A stretch of 64,000 bases of DNA from Paenibacillus tepidiphilus (GCF_008635795.1 NZ_VWRQ01000017.1:99207-163206); one strand, 5' to 3'. Positions 1-7,819 are shown, counted from the first letter of the stretch. Numbers and translations: made by a program. The notes: a model not told the origin generated them from the sequence alone.

Positions 1-2
1 AG

Positions 3-1739
3 GCGAAGGAGGGCGTGCAGACATTACTGCAGGAACGCGATCTGGACGTCAACCTGCTGATGATTGCGGCCGCGCTGGGGGCGGCTTCCATTGGCTACTG
101 GAATGAAGGGGCCATGCTGATCTTCATCTTCGCGCTCAGCGGGGCGCTGGAGAGCTACACGATGGAACGCAGCAAGAAGGATATCTCGTCGCTCATGGCA
201 CTCAAGCCGGCGACGGCTGTGCGGATCGAGCAGGGCGGCATGAATGAGGTGCCGATTGATTCTCTGCAGATCGGTGATCTGCTGCTCGTCCGTCCGGGCG
301 AACTGATTCCGGCGGACGGCAAGGTCTACCGTGGCGAATCGGCGGTGGATCAGGCCTCCATTACCGGTGAATCGCTGCCCGTGGAGAAGTCGCCGGGAAG
401 CGAAGTCTATGCCGGTACCGTGAACGGGGAAGGCCCGCTGCATATCGAAGTGACGCGTTCGGCGGAGGATACGCTGTTCGCCAAGATCATCCGCATGGTT
501 GCCGAAGCGGAGACTGAGGTACCCGATTCACAGCGGTTTATTAAACGGCTGGAATCTATTTATGCCCGGCTGGTGGTGGCCGCAACAGTTCTGCTGATTG
601 CCCTCCCGCCGTTTGTGCTGGATTGGAGCTGGAGTGATACGTTCTACAAAGCGATGGTGTTCCTGGTAGTCGCGTCACCTTGTGCGCTTGTATCGTCGAT
701 TATGCCGGCGATGCTGTCGGCTATCTCCAAGAGCGCCCGCAAGGGGATTCTCTTCAAAGGCGGCGTGCATCTGGAGAACATGGCGAAGACGGCAGTGGTA
801 GCCTTTGACAAGACCGGCACATTGACCGGAGGGGTGCCGCAGGTGACTGATTTTATCGCTGGAGCAGGCTATAACCGTGAGGAACTGCTGGCAGTCAGCG
901 CGTCGATCGAGGCGTTGTCCCGCCATCCGCTGGCCGAGGCCGTCGTTGCCTTGGCTGAAGCGGAAGCTGCGGGGCTGTACCCGGTCGAGGACAGTATGTC
1001 TGTGACCGGCTGGGGAATGGAGGGCCGGGTGGGCGGCACGCTGTGGCGCATTGGCAAATCGACTCCGCTGGATGACCCGGAGCTGGCCCTCACGCATGAC
1101 GAAGAGACGCTGGCGTACTGGAAAGAGCTGCGCCGGCGGTTTGAGGCAGAGGGGAAGACGGTATCCCTGGTGCTGGACGGCAGCCGGGTAGCGGGAATGA
1201 TTGCCCTGCAGGATACGCTGCGGCCGCAGGCGGAAGAAGCGGTGCGCCGGCTGCAGGCGCTCGGCCTCAAGGTGGCGATGCTGACGGGCGACCGCCAGGC
1301 GACTGCCGATGTCATTGCGCAGAAGACAGGTGTGGATCTGGTCTTTGCCGATCTGCTGCCGGAGGATAAGGTAGAACATGTCCGCAGCCTGCGCGAGCAA
1401 TACGGTCATGTTATTATGGTTGGCGACGGCGTAAACGACGCACCGGCGCTGGCAACGGCGACCGTCGGAATGGGAATGGGCATGAAGGGGAGCGGAGCGG
1501 CACTGGAGATTGCCGATGTTGTGCTGATGAATGACAATATCGAAGAGATTGCCTCTGCCGTCGCCCTGGCCCGCCGCTCGCAGCGGATTGTGAAGCAGAA
1601 CATGATTTTTGCCGTGAGCGTAATCTTTGCTCTGCTCATCGGGAATTTCTGGCAGGGCATTGCCCTTCCGTTTGGTGTGGTCGGCCATGAAGGCAGCACC
1701 ATTCTGGTGATCCTTAACGGACTTAGATTGCTGCGCTAA
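3..1739 (+). CDS. P1B4-type metal-efflux ATPase (PfeT/ZosA-like), 5' partial
   Basis: This membrane P-type ATPase is cut by the left window edge; the frame is open from base 3 and 578 residues remain, so no start is assigned. Visible in order are the actuator TGES loop, an SPC motif in the ion-binding helix where CadA/CopA have CPC, the phosphorylation motif DKTGT (Asp codon at 807), an SRHPLA nucleotide-binding His-Pro, the hinge GDGVNDAP, and a last helix starting with HEGST and NGLRLL. SPC together with HEG(G/S)T is the signature of the P1B4 group, which exports Fe(II), Co(II) or related ions and includes Bacillus subtilis PfeT (formerly ZosA). The exact metal is inferred. A strong terminator follows. 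B. subtilis pfeT is PerR-controlled, which fits the PerR-like box before the next gene. Confidence 0.9.
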   Translation, partial: AKEGVQTLLQERDLDVNLLMIAAALGAASIGYWNEGAMLIFIFALSGALESYTMERSKKDISSLMALKPATAVRIEQGGMNEVPIDSLQIGDLLLVRPGELIPADGKVYRGESAVDQASITGESLPVEKSPGSEVYAGTVNGEGPLHIEVTRSAEDTLFAKIIRMVAEAETEVPDSQRFIKRLESIYARLVVAATVLLIALPPFVLDWSWSDTFYKAMVFLVVASPCALVSSIMPAMLSAISKSARKGILFKGGVHLENMAKTAVVAFDKTGTLTGGVPQVTDFIAGAGYNREELLAVSASIEALSRHPLAEAVVALAEAEAAGLYPVEDSMSVTGWGMEGRVGGTLWRIGKSTPLDDPELALTHDEETLAYWKELRRRFEAEGKTVSLVLDGSRVAGMIALQDTLRPQAEEAVRRLQALGLKVAMLTGDRQATADVIAQKTGVDLVFADLLPEDKVEHVRSLREQYGHVIMVGDGVNDAPALATATVGMGMGMKGSGAALEIADVVLMNDNIEEIASAVALARRSQRIVKQNMIFAVSVIFALLIGNFWQGIALPFGVVGHEGSTILVILNGLRLLR

Positions 1740-1755
1740 GCTAAGGGTTCATACG

Positions 1756-1792
1756 AATAGGCCAGTCCGGAACTTCCGGCTGGCCTATTTTG
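1756..1792 (+). terminator. Intrinsic terminator after the metal ATPase
   Basis: A perfect 10-bp stem (AATAGGCCAG with CTGGCCTATT) encloses a second CCGGA/TCCGG pairing and runs into T residues. It separates the ATPase from trxB. Confidence 0.8.
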
Positions 1793-1840
1793 CAGCCAAT
1801 GACTGAGGTCTGGAACTGCTGGGTGGATACCCACAAGAAT

Positions 1841-1860
1841 TTAGATTGCCCAAAATCTAA
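1841..1860. repeat. Short inverted repeat upstream of trxB
   Basis: TTAGATT and AATCTAA form a perfect 7-bp inverted repeat around a 6-bp centre, about 40 bp before the trxB promoter. It could be an upstream regulator site; no regulator can be named from sequence. Confidence 0.35.
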
Positions 1861-1898
1861 TTGTTAACAAAAAATATTCCGCAAACGAGTCTGGCATA

Positions 1899-1927
1899 TT
1901 GACAGAATCGTTCAAGGTCAGCATAAT
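1899..1927 (+). promoter_or_regulatory. SigA-type promoter of trxB
   Basis: A perfect -35 (TTGACA, 1899-1904) is followed after 17 bp by CATAAT (1922-1927). It lies about 170 bp upstream of the trxB start, leaving a long leader. Confidence 0.65.
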
Positions 1928-1931
1928 GAAT

Positions 1932-1958
1932 ACTACATTATAATAATTTTAAAGTAGT
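1932..1958. promoter_or_regulatory. PerR/Fur-family operator in the trxB promoter
   Basis: A 27-bp imperfect palindrome centred on 1945 has a 15-bp core matching the B. subtilis PerR box TTATAATNATTATAA at 13 of 14 defined positions, plus matching outer arms ACTAC/GTAGT. It starts a few bases after the -10 box, where a bound repressor would block transcription. The match is seen directly; PerR control is inferred, and another Fur-family protein is possible. Confidence 0.55.
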
Positions 1959-2004
1959 CAGTTGCCTTCGAGCGCCGGCTGCTGAACGGTAGGGCATCTG
2001 CCTT

Positions 2005-2050
2005 AAATATAAGAACAACTCTGTTGCGGCATGTATAACCTCTTATATTT
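2005..2050 (+). other. Hairpin in the trxB leader
   Basis: AAATATAAGA (2005-2014) pairs perfectly with TCTTATATTT (2041-2050), closing a 26-nt loop 31 bases before the trxB Shine-Dalgarno. No T-run follows, so it is not a terminator; it may stabilise the mRNA or affect translation. Confidence 0.4.
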
Positions 2051-2094
2051 GTAGAACAGACGTATCAGCCGTCCATTCCAAGGAGGATATGGTC

Positions 2095-3039
2095 ATGTAT
2101 AAATCCATTATTGTAGGCACTGGACCGGCTGGACTCACAGCCGCCATATATCTGGCTCGCGCCAATCTCAATCCGCTTGTTATCGAAGGCCCACAGCCGG
2201 GCGGACAGCTGACCACTACTACAGAGATCGAGAATTTCCCGGGATTCACGGATGGCATTATGGGACCTGAGCTGATGGACAATATGCGCAAGCAGGCCGA
2301 ACGGTTCGGTGCGCAGTTCACGACAGGCTGGGTGAAGAGCGTTGAGCTGGGAGAACGGCCGTATAAGCTGTATCTGGAAGGCAAGAGCGAGCCGCTGGTG
2401 ACGGATACGCTGATCATTTCCACCGGCGCTACCGCCAAATACCTGGGTATTCCGGGCGAGCAGGACAACATCGGACGCGGAGTCAGCACCTGTGCAACCT
2501 GTGACGGATTCTTCTTCCGCGGCAAGGAAATCGTAGTTGTCGGCGGCGGAGATTCGGCGCTTGAGGAAGCCGGCTTCCTGACCCGTTTTGCTTCCAAGGT
2601 GACACTGGTGCACCGCCGTTCCGAGCTTCGCGGCTCCAAGATCATGCAGGAGCGGGTTCGCGACAATGTGAAGGTAGCCTGGGCGCTGGACCGTACGCCG
2701 CTGGAGGTTGTTTCCGGCGAGAATGGAGTAGGCGGACTCAAGGTACTGAACAATGTCACCGGACAGGAAGAAATCCTTCCGGCCAGCGGTGTGTTCGTGG
2801 CGATTGGGCATCATCCCAACACCGCGTTTCTGGGCGGGCAAATTACGACGGATGCGAACGGTTATATCGTTACGACTCCGGGCACCTCGGAGACCAATAT
2901 CCCAGGGGTGTTCGCCTGCGGCGACGTGCAGGATACCCGCTACAGACAGGCTATTACGGCTGCGGGCAGCGGCTGCATGGCGGCCATGGACGCCGAGAAA
3001 TATATTGAGAGCCTGGAGCACAGCGCGGTTATCATGTAA
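2095..3039 (+). CDS. trxB: Thioredoxin reductase
   Basis: This NADPH-dependent flavoprotein reduces thioredoxin. The 314-residue protein has the usual family length, an N-terminal FAD motif GTGPAG, the redox-active CATC followed by DG, an NADPH-binding GGGDSA, and a C-terminal FAD segment with CGD. The ATG at 2095 is preferred over the one at 2089 because AGGAGG (2081-2086) is 8 bases from 2095 but only 2 from 2089. It stands alone behind a SigA promoter overlapped by a PerR-like box and is followed by a glutaredoxin gene, so this is a small thiol-redox cluster. Identity is very secure. Confidence 0.97.
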   Translation: MYKSIIVGTGPAGLTAAIYLARANLNPLVIEGPQPGGQLTTTTEIENFPGFTDGIMGPELMDNMRKQAERFGAQFTTGWVKSVELGERPYKLYLEGKSEPLVTDTLIISTGATAKYLGIPGEQDNIGRGVSTCATCDGFFFRGKEIVVVGGGDSALEEAGFLTRFASKVTLVHRRSELRGSKIMQERVRDNVKVAWALDRTPLEVVSGENGVGGLKVLNNVTGQEEILPASGVFVAIGHHPNTAFLGGQITTDANGYIVTTPGTSETNIPGVFACGDVQDTRYRQAITAAGSGCMAAMDAEKYIESLEHSAVIM

Positions 3040-3048
3040 TCTTTTGAA

Positions 3049-3150
3049 TTGGTGAAACGGTGTTCCGGTGATAAAATAGATGTGAATCCGGTGCATCTCC
3101 GGCCGTCACAGCCAGCGGATCTCTTGGCTCGATGGTGTGAGGCTGTGGAT
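3049..3150 (+). promoter_or_regulatory. Structured leader resembling a cobalamin riboswitch core
   Basis: The trxB-glutaredoxin spacer contains GTGAATCCGGTGCATCTCC followed by a CCG-loop-CGG hairpin and a second hairpin AGCCA/TGGCT. By eye this resembles the core of cobalamin riboswitches such as E. coli btuB, where a GGGAATCC element leads into similar P5 and P6 hairpins. The consensus 3' B12 box is only partly matched, and a competing 7-bp pairing (CACAGCC with GGCTGTG) is possible. It may be a real, short or decayed element, or a coincidence. Confidence 0.33.
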
Positions 3151-3175
3151 TTCAGTGAGTTATGGGAGGTTCACT

Positions 3176-3415
3176 ATGGAGAATGTGATTGTGTACACCT
3201 CAACAAATTGCCCGCATTGCCGCCAGGTCAAGAGCTTTTTGAGTGAAAAGGGCATTGCCTTCGAGGAACGCAATATTGAGCAGAACGATGATTACGCCCA
3301 GCAGGTATGGGATATGGGTATGCGCGCTGTGCCCGTAACGCTGATCGGCGGTTACAGGATCGTCGGTATGAACAAGACGCAGTTTGCCAAGGCACTTGCT
3401 GTTCTGCAGCAATAG
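3176..3415 (+). CDS. Small glutaredoxin / NrdH-like redoxin
   Basis: A 79-residue thioredoxin-fold protein with an N-terminal TNCPHC active site (CPHC), a cis-proline segment AVPVTLIGG and the C-terminal GMNKTQ region, as in single-domain glutaredoxin and NrdH-like redoxins. It would carry electrons by dithiol-disulfide exchange in the cytoplasm. The ATG at 3176 is chosen for the GGGAGG about 8 bases upstream; an in-frame codon at 3137 lacks one. It follows trxB by 136 bp, so TrxB could be its reductase, as for NrdH. The spacer carries the riboswitch-like structure noted separately. Family is secure; the exact partner is not. Confidence 0.88.
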   Translation: MENVIVYTSTNCPHCRQVKSFLSEKGIAFEERNIEQNDDYAQQVWDMGMRAVPVTLIGGYRIVGMNKTQFAKALAVLQQ

Positions 3416-3448
3416 CTCTGGACGTATACTAGGCGTGATACCAGCCGG

Positions 3449-3477
3449 CCGCTTCCTTAGAAGGAGGCGGTCTCTTT
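3449..3477 (+). terminator. Terminator after glutaredoxin
   Basis: CCGCTTCCTT pairs with AAGGAGGCGG (one wobble) around a two-base loop, then a T-rich tail. Confidence 0.7.
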
Positions 3478-3557
3478 CGTCGTGTGTGTTCCGTAAGGAA
3501 CGGTAAAATAAAAGGGCTGTACGAACGTTAATATATTTACCGCAGGGGGGACTTGGT

Positions 3558-3992
3558 ATGCTGATTCAATTAATAAACTATTGGGATCGTGAGACGGTGA
3601 AGCGGCTGCTGGCCGAGTGCATGATGGCGGATGATACGGGCGTTGAAGCAGAACTGGAGAAATACGCTGCAGGGGAGTCGGGAAGCCTGCTGGGTCTGTT
3701 CATTGCCGGAGAATTAGCCGCTCTTGTGGGCGTGAGCCAAGTCAGGGGAGAGGTGGAGATCAGGCATTTGGCCGTTCAGCCCGGGTGGCGCGGCAAAGGC
3801 ATCGGCCGCAGCATCATCCAGGAGCTGGCAGGCTGCCCGGGGATGATTTCGCTGCGGGCCGAGACGGATCGTGAGGCCGTCGGCTTTTACCGGAGTGCAG
3901 GATTTGCCGTCGTTAGCCTGGGTGAGAAATATCCGGGTGTGGAGCGTTTTGAGTGCATGCTGGCGATAACCCGCGAAGCGACAGGCAGCTGA
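3558..3992 (+). CDS. GNAT-family N-acetyltransferase
   Basis: A 144-residue acetyl-CoA-dependent acetyltransferase with the hallmark central beta strand (EIRHLAVQP) followed by the acetyl-CoA loop GWRGKGIG, then an alpha helix and the later segment AVGFYRSAGF typical of GNAT motif B. GGGGGGA precedes the ATG by about 6 bases. The gene is monocistronic. The substrate cannot be told from sequence; small GNATs acetylate amines, peptides or antibiotics. Confidence 0.85.
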   Translation: MLIQLINYWDRETVKRLLAECMMADDTGVEAELEKYAAGESGSLLGLFIAGELAALVGVSQVRGEVEIRHLAVQPGWRGKGIGRSIIQELAGCPGMISLRAETDREAVGFYRSAGFAVVSLGEKYPGVERFECMLAITREATGS

Positions 3993-4003
3993 TACGAGGC
4001 CGG

Positions 4004-4267
4004 CTATACATGAGTAATGGTCATTACAACCTGAAACAGCGCATATACGCCCAAGCCGCTGATAATCAGCATCATGCCCGATTTCTTCCTCGACTGGAAC
4101 AGACGGAGCACGCCAAGGCTGATCAGCGGGGCGATAATGAGCAGCAGCAGCAGCATGGTAATGAACATGCGAGTTGAAATATCCGATGTATCCAGAAAGG
4201 CCATAGACGCACGCTCGCTTTCCAAAAAAGAGGTAGTTGTGTGATGTAAGTCACACTCTGTATCCAT
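4004..4267 (-). CDS. Small two-helix membrane protein of unknown function
   Basis: The 87-residue frame has a polar N-terminus and two hydrophobic stretches separated by a basic loop (QSRKKSG), so it probably spans the membrane twice. The start is uncertain. A TATAAT hexamer lies just before the first ATG (4267), which would place transcription start near or inside the first codons, so the internal ATG at 4204 (66 residues, MAFLDTSD) may be the real start. No family is recognised. It lies between the acetyltransferase (+) and xylR (-). Confidence 0.55.
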   Translation of the reverse strand: MDTECDLHHTTTSFLESERASMAFLDTSDISTRMFITMLLLLLIIAPLISLGVLRLFQSRKKSGMMLIISGLGVYALFQVVMTITHV

Positions 4268-4338
4268 TATTATAATGGATTGTAACCTCTTTTTAGCAGC
4301 GTGCAGCGTCCCAAATGCGGCAATTTTACGTCAATTTG

Positions 4339-5499
4339 CTATATGGTTACCCGGATATCGCCCAGAAAGTGCATGACCGCCGCAAATGCGGCGCCGATCA
4401 TCGTTCCCTTGCCGCCGAGCTTGGAAAAGGTGATTTCCAGCTGCTGCTTATGGTAAGGCAGCGTACGCTCGGCAACTACATCACGCAGCGGACCGCCCAG
4501 CCAGGGCTCGGCCTCGGACAATGCGCCCCCGATAACGATTAATTCCGGATTGAAGCTGTTGATCAGATTCGTCACGCCAATCCCCAGATAGGTGCCCATC
4601 GAGTCAAAATGGCGCAGCGCATCGGCCTGGCCGCTGCGCGCATGGCGCACCAGCTCGGGGGTTGTGCGGGCCGGCAGAGGCAGGCCGGGCTGGTCATAGG
4701 TCCGTTCGGAGGCGTATAGCTCCCAGCAGCCGCGGCTTCCGCAGCTGCAGGGCGTGCCGCCCGATTCGATCGTCATATGCCCGGTTTCGCCGGCATAGCC
4801 ACGGGCCCCCTTGTACAGCTCTCCTCCGATAATAATCCCCGAACCGATCCCTGAACCTGCACTGATATACAGCAGATGGCGCACGCCACGCGCAGCGCCG
4901 AAATTAAGCTCGCCCTGCGCACCGGCATTGGCTTCATTGTCGATAGTGACCGGAACGGCGAAGGCTTCCTCCAGGATGGCCCGCAGATCGACCATTTCCC
5001 AGCCAAGGTTGGGTGCAAACAGGACCACGCCGTGCTCATCCACCATTCCCGGTACTCCGACTCCGATTCCGACAATTCCATACGGCGAAGGCGGTGCAGC
5101 GGCGATCATCGTCCCGATGAGCTTCTTCATCTGCTCCACTACATAAGGCAGCTCATGGTTATCCAGCGGAGCTTCCAGCTCCTGCAAAATATGTCCGCCG
5201 AGATCGCACAGAACGGCCGACAGCTGCCGGATTCTCAGCTCCAGGCCGACGACGGTACCGGCCATGCGGTTAAAATGCAGCATCAGCGGCTTGCGGCCGC
5301 CGCTGGATTCTCCCGGACCTGCCTCCGTGACCAGCTCCTGGCCGCAAAGCTCGGCCACCAGGTTCGAGACCGTGGCCTTATTGAGACCGGTCATTTCGGA
5401 TACTTTGGCCCGCGAGACCGGGGAGTGGGTGCGGATCGTATGCAGCACAAGCGATTTGTTGATTTTTTTGACCAGCGCCTGATCACCCGTAACTTTCAC
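4339..5499 (-). CDS. xylR: Xylose operon repressor, ROK family
   Basis: XylR represses xylose genes until xylose binds. The 386-residue protein has an N-terminal winged HTH (SRAKVSEMTGLNKATVSNLV), the linker SSGGRKP, a ROK sugar-kinase-like domain with VPGMVD, and the zinc motif CSCGSRGCWELYAS. These match Bacillus XylR closely. Two GTG starts are possible; the inner one (5499) has an AAAGGA 9 bases upstream, while the outer (5508) abuts it. It is divergent from xylA, and the shared 300-bp region holds an XylR-like operator and two cre-like sites. Zn ligands and DNA-recognition helix are intact. Assignment is secure. Confidence 0.95.
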   Translation of the reverse strand: MKVTGDQALVKKINKSLVLHTIRTHSPVSRAKVSEMTGLNKATVSNLVAELCGQELVTEAGPGESSGGRKPLMLHFNRMAGTVVGLELRIRQLSAVLCDLGGHILQELEAPLDNHELPYVVEQMKKLIGTMIAAAPPSPYGIVGIGVGVPGMVDEHGVVLFAPNLGWEMVDLRAILEEAFAVPVTIDNEANAGAQGELNFGAARGVRHLLYISAGSGIGSGIIIGGELYKGARGYAGETGHMTIESGGTPCSCGSRGCWELYASERTYDQPGLPLPARTTPELVRHARSGQADALRHFDSMGTYLGIGVTNLINSFNPELIVIGGALSEAEPWLGGPLRDVVAERTLPYHKQQLEITFSKLGGKGTMIGAAFAAVMHFLGDIRVTI

Positions 5500-5518
5500 A
5501 CAAGACACTTCCTTTGAT

Positions 5519-5532
5519 TGATAACGTTCTCA
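5519..5532. promoter_or_regulatory. cre-like CcpA site before xylR
   Basis: TGATAACGTTCTCA matches the consensus TGWAANCGNTNWCA with one mismatch and is nearly palindromic. It lies immediately upstream of the xylR ribosome-binding site, so it could mediate catabolite control or act as another LacI-family operator. Confidence 0.5.
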
Positions 5533-5710
5533 TTAAACAGTATTCCATTTAGTCTAGAGCGATAGGCATTAAAATGCAACCGCGAATCAGAGGAAAGGCG
5601 GCCCGACCGGCTTTGGTGAACGCATAGATACAGCCGTGCGAGGGCACGTTATGACCGTGGGTGGCGGTAAGTACGCGCCGTTAAATGAGGCTGAAAAAAT
5701 TTTGCCCAAA

Positions 5711-5735
5711 ACTTTGTTTAACCAATATACAAAGT
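5711..5735. promoter_or_regulatory. XylR operator (xylO) before xylA
   Basis: ACTTTGT (5711-5717) and ACAAAGT (5729-5735) are perfect inverted repeats with an 11-bp centre, the same layout as Bacillus xylO. It overlaps a plausible promoter: -35 TATACA (5726-5731), 17-bp gap, -10 TAAGAT (5749-5754). Confidence 0.7.
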
Positions 5736-5759
5736 CTGAAAGTTGTGTTAAGATGATGC

Positions 5760-5773
5760 TGTAAACGCTTGCG
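5760..5773. promoter_or_regulatory. cre-like site at the xylA transcription start
   Basis: TGTAAACGCTTGCG fits the cre consensus with two mismatches at its right end and sits just after the presumed -10 box, a common position for CcpA repression of xylose genes. Confidence 0.45.
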
Positions 5774-5806
5774 GGCAAAAGCTCAAAACCGAGGAGGACT
5801 TTAATA

Positions 5807-7123
5807 ATGGCTTATTTTGAAACAGTAGGAAAAATCTCTTACGAGGGAAGCCGTTCCACCAACCCTTACGCATTCAAATTCTACAATCCAAAAGAAATCG
5901 TAGCCGGCAAAACTATGGAAGAGCACCTGAAGTTTGCAATGGCATATTGGCATACACTTACTGCCGGCGGTTCCGACCCGTTCGGCGCTGAAACCGCAGT
6001 ACGCAGCTGGGACAAGCTGGACGCTCTGGACAAGGCTAAGGCCCGTGCGGAAGCCGCTTTTGAATTCATGGACAAGATGGACCTTCCATATTTCTGCTTC
6101 CATGATGTGGACATCGCTCCGGAAGGCGCTTCGCTCAGCGAATTCTACAAGAACATCGATACCATCGTTGACATTCTCGAACAGGGCATGAAGACTTCCG
6201 GCAAGAAATTGCTGTGGAACACGGCCAACATGTTCACCAATCCGCGCTTCATGCACGGTGCAGGCTCTACCTGCAATGCCGATGTATACGCTTATGCCGC
6301 TGCCCAAGTGAAGAAGGGTCTGGAAGTCGGCAAACGTCTGGGCGCATCCAACTACGTATTCTGGGGCGGCCGTGAAGGTTACGAGAACCTGATGAACACT
6401 GACATGCAGCTGGAGCAGGACAACATTGCACGCCTGTTCTCCATGGCTGTTGATTACGCGAAGGAAATCGGCTTTGACGCCCAGTTCCTGATCGAGCCTA
6501 AGCCGAAAGAGCCTACCAAGCACCAATATGACTTCGATGCTGCTACAACGATTGCGTTCCTTCAGAAGTACGGCCTTGAGAACAGCTTCAAGCTGAACCT
6601 GGAAGCCAACCATGCTACACTGGCCGGCCACACATTCGAGCATGAACTGCGCGTTGCCCGCATCAACGGCATGCTGGGCTCGCTCGACGCGAACCAGGGC
6701 GATCCGCTGCTGGGCTGGGATACCGACGAGTTCCCGGTTAACCTGTATGATGCTACCCTGACTCTGTATGAAGTACTGAAGAACGACGGTCTGGGCAAAG
6801 GCGGCATTAACTTCGACGCCAAGGTACGCCGTCCGTCCTTCGAACCGGAAGATCTGTTCCTGGCGCACATCGCCGGCATGGACACTTATGCCAAAGGCCT
6901 GAAAGTGGCTGCCAAGCTGATCGAAGACCGCGTATTCGAAGATGTTATCGAGAAGCGTTACAGCAGCTTCAGCGAAGGCATCGGCGCCGACATCGTATCC
7001 GGCAAAGCTACGCTGGCTTCCCTGGCCGACTACGCTCTGAACAACCAGAATCCGCGTCCTAACCAATCCGGACGTCAAGAGCTGCTGAAAGCGACTCTGA
7101 ACCAGTACATTCTGGCTGAATAG
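5807..7123 (+). CDS. xylA: Xylose isomerase
   Basis: Converts D-xylose to D-xylulose in the cytoplasm using two divalent metals. The 438-residue length is that of class II xylose isomerases. Recognisable are the FCFHDVD active-site His-Asp pair, YVFWGGREGYE, the metal-ligand segment LIEPKPKEPTKHQYD, NLEANHATLAGH, and the DANQGD and WDTDEFP metal-binding acidic clusters. GAGGAGG lies 10 bases before the ATG. It is divergent from xylR, controlled by the operator and cre sites in front, and separated from xylB by a terminator and a repeat-rich 713-bp gap. Identity is certain. Confidence 0.98.
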   Translation: MAYFETVGKISYEGSRSTNPYAFKFYNPKEIVAGKTMEEHLKFAMAYWHTLTAGGSDPFGAETAVRSWDKLDALDKAKARAEAAFEFMDKMDLPYFCFHDVDIAPEGASLSEFYKNIDTIVDILEQGMKTSGKKLLWNTANMFTNPRFMHGAGSTCNADVYAYAAAQVKKGLEVGKRLGASNYVFWGGREGYENLMNTDMQLEQDNIARLFSMAVDYAKEIGFDAQFLIEPKPKEPTKHQYDFDAATTIAFLQKYGLENSFKLNLEANHATLAGHTFEHELRVARINGMLGSLDANQGDPLLGWDTDEFPVNLYDATLTLYEVLKNDGLGKGGINFDAKVRRPSFEPEDLFLAHIAGMDTYAKGLKVAAKLIEDRVFEDVIEKRYSSFSEGIGADIVSGKATLASLADYALNNQNPRPNQSGRQELLKATLNQYILAE

Positions 7124-7170
7124 GATTTAGCGACAACATGCGGCCCGGGTGCGGGCCGCTAATGCAACGG

Positions 7171-7207
7171 GGGTTGCTGAAGAAAGCATTCTTCGGCAGC
7201 CCTTTTT
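7171..7207 (+). terminator. Strong terminator after xylA
   Basis: A 14-bp stem with two G-U pairs (GGGTTGCTGAAGAA with TTCTTCGGCAGCCC) and a four-base loop precedes TTTTT. A separate GCGGCCC/GGGCCGC hairpin lies just upstream. It implies xylB needs its own promoter or readthrough. Confidence 0.85.
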
Positions 7208-7339
7208 CTATGGATTAGTATGAGCGGCCGGTGTCAGCGCGTAGGCAATGTCTTTGAACCCGCTAATTATGACTGAACCGCCGGGTTACCAGTCCATTGA
7301 ACGGTCGTTGGCCTATCGCCATCCTGTTGTTTGGAGTAA

Positions 7340-7530
7340 GTGGAAAACATCGAACTAATTCCATGATTTTCGCGGAAAGATAATATCTAAGTGGAAAATG
7401 TCTAACTAATTAGTGCATTTCTGTTGACATCCGCTTCAATCCGGCTGATTAAATGGACGAAATCGAACTAATTCCCTGGAATGGGGATATTTGCTGATAA
7501 TAAGTTGCAAAAATCGAATTAAATATTCCT
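7340..7530 (+). repeat. Degenerate intergenic repeat, about four copies
   Basis: Copies of a core like GTGGAAAACATCGAACTAAT begin near 7340, 7391, 7453 and 7504, so the spacing is 51, 62 and 51 bp. Sequence between cores is not conserved. No protein-coding frame fits. The core resembles that of the 52-bp array at 52989. Confidence 0.55.
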
Positions 7531-7646
7531 CCTTTCTTTGGGAGTCTACTTTAGCGCGGGGCTGGAATCAGTTATAGTATCAGCATAGACTATAATCTGT
7601 AGGGGAGCCGACAGAACCGGTATATCAACAGTTTAAATAAACGCGG

Positions 7647-7819
7647 GTTTACTCGAAGCATTAATCATTGAAGTATAGCTCGTAAAACAAAGCGAACGCT
7701 TACGAAGTCAGTTTTACTCGAAGCATTATCATTTGAAGTATAAGCTCGTAAAACAAAGCGAACGCTTACGAAGTCAGTTTTACTCGAAGCATTAATCATT
7801 GAAGTATAGCTCGTAAAAC
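7647..7819 (+). repeat. Triple repeat immediately upstream of xylB
   Basis: Three nearly identical 42-44-bp units (7647-7688, 7711-7754, 7777-7819) each run from GTTTTACTCGAAGC to GCTCGTAAAAC, with mutually complementary ends. They are separated by two identical 22-bp linkers (7689-7710, 7755-7776) containing the palindrome AAGCGAACGCTT. The array ends 4 bases before the xylB Shine-Dalgarno, so it forms the mRNA leader. Each unit end can also pair across the linker (GTAAAAC with GTTTTAC), allowing alternative folds. Confidence 0.85.

Noticed and set aside
3049..3246. 65-residue frame overlapping the glutaredoxin
   Set aside because: It overlaps the glutaredoxin in another frame and covers the structured leader; no ribosome site and no family similarity.
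7689..7710. cre site in the xylB leader linkers
   Set aside because: AAGCGAACGCTT has two extra bases between the half-sites compared with the 14-bp cre consensus.
7647..7819. CRISPR-like array
   Set aside because: The two linkers between units are identical rather than unique, the units are diverged, and no cas genes are near.
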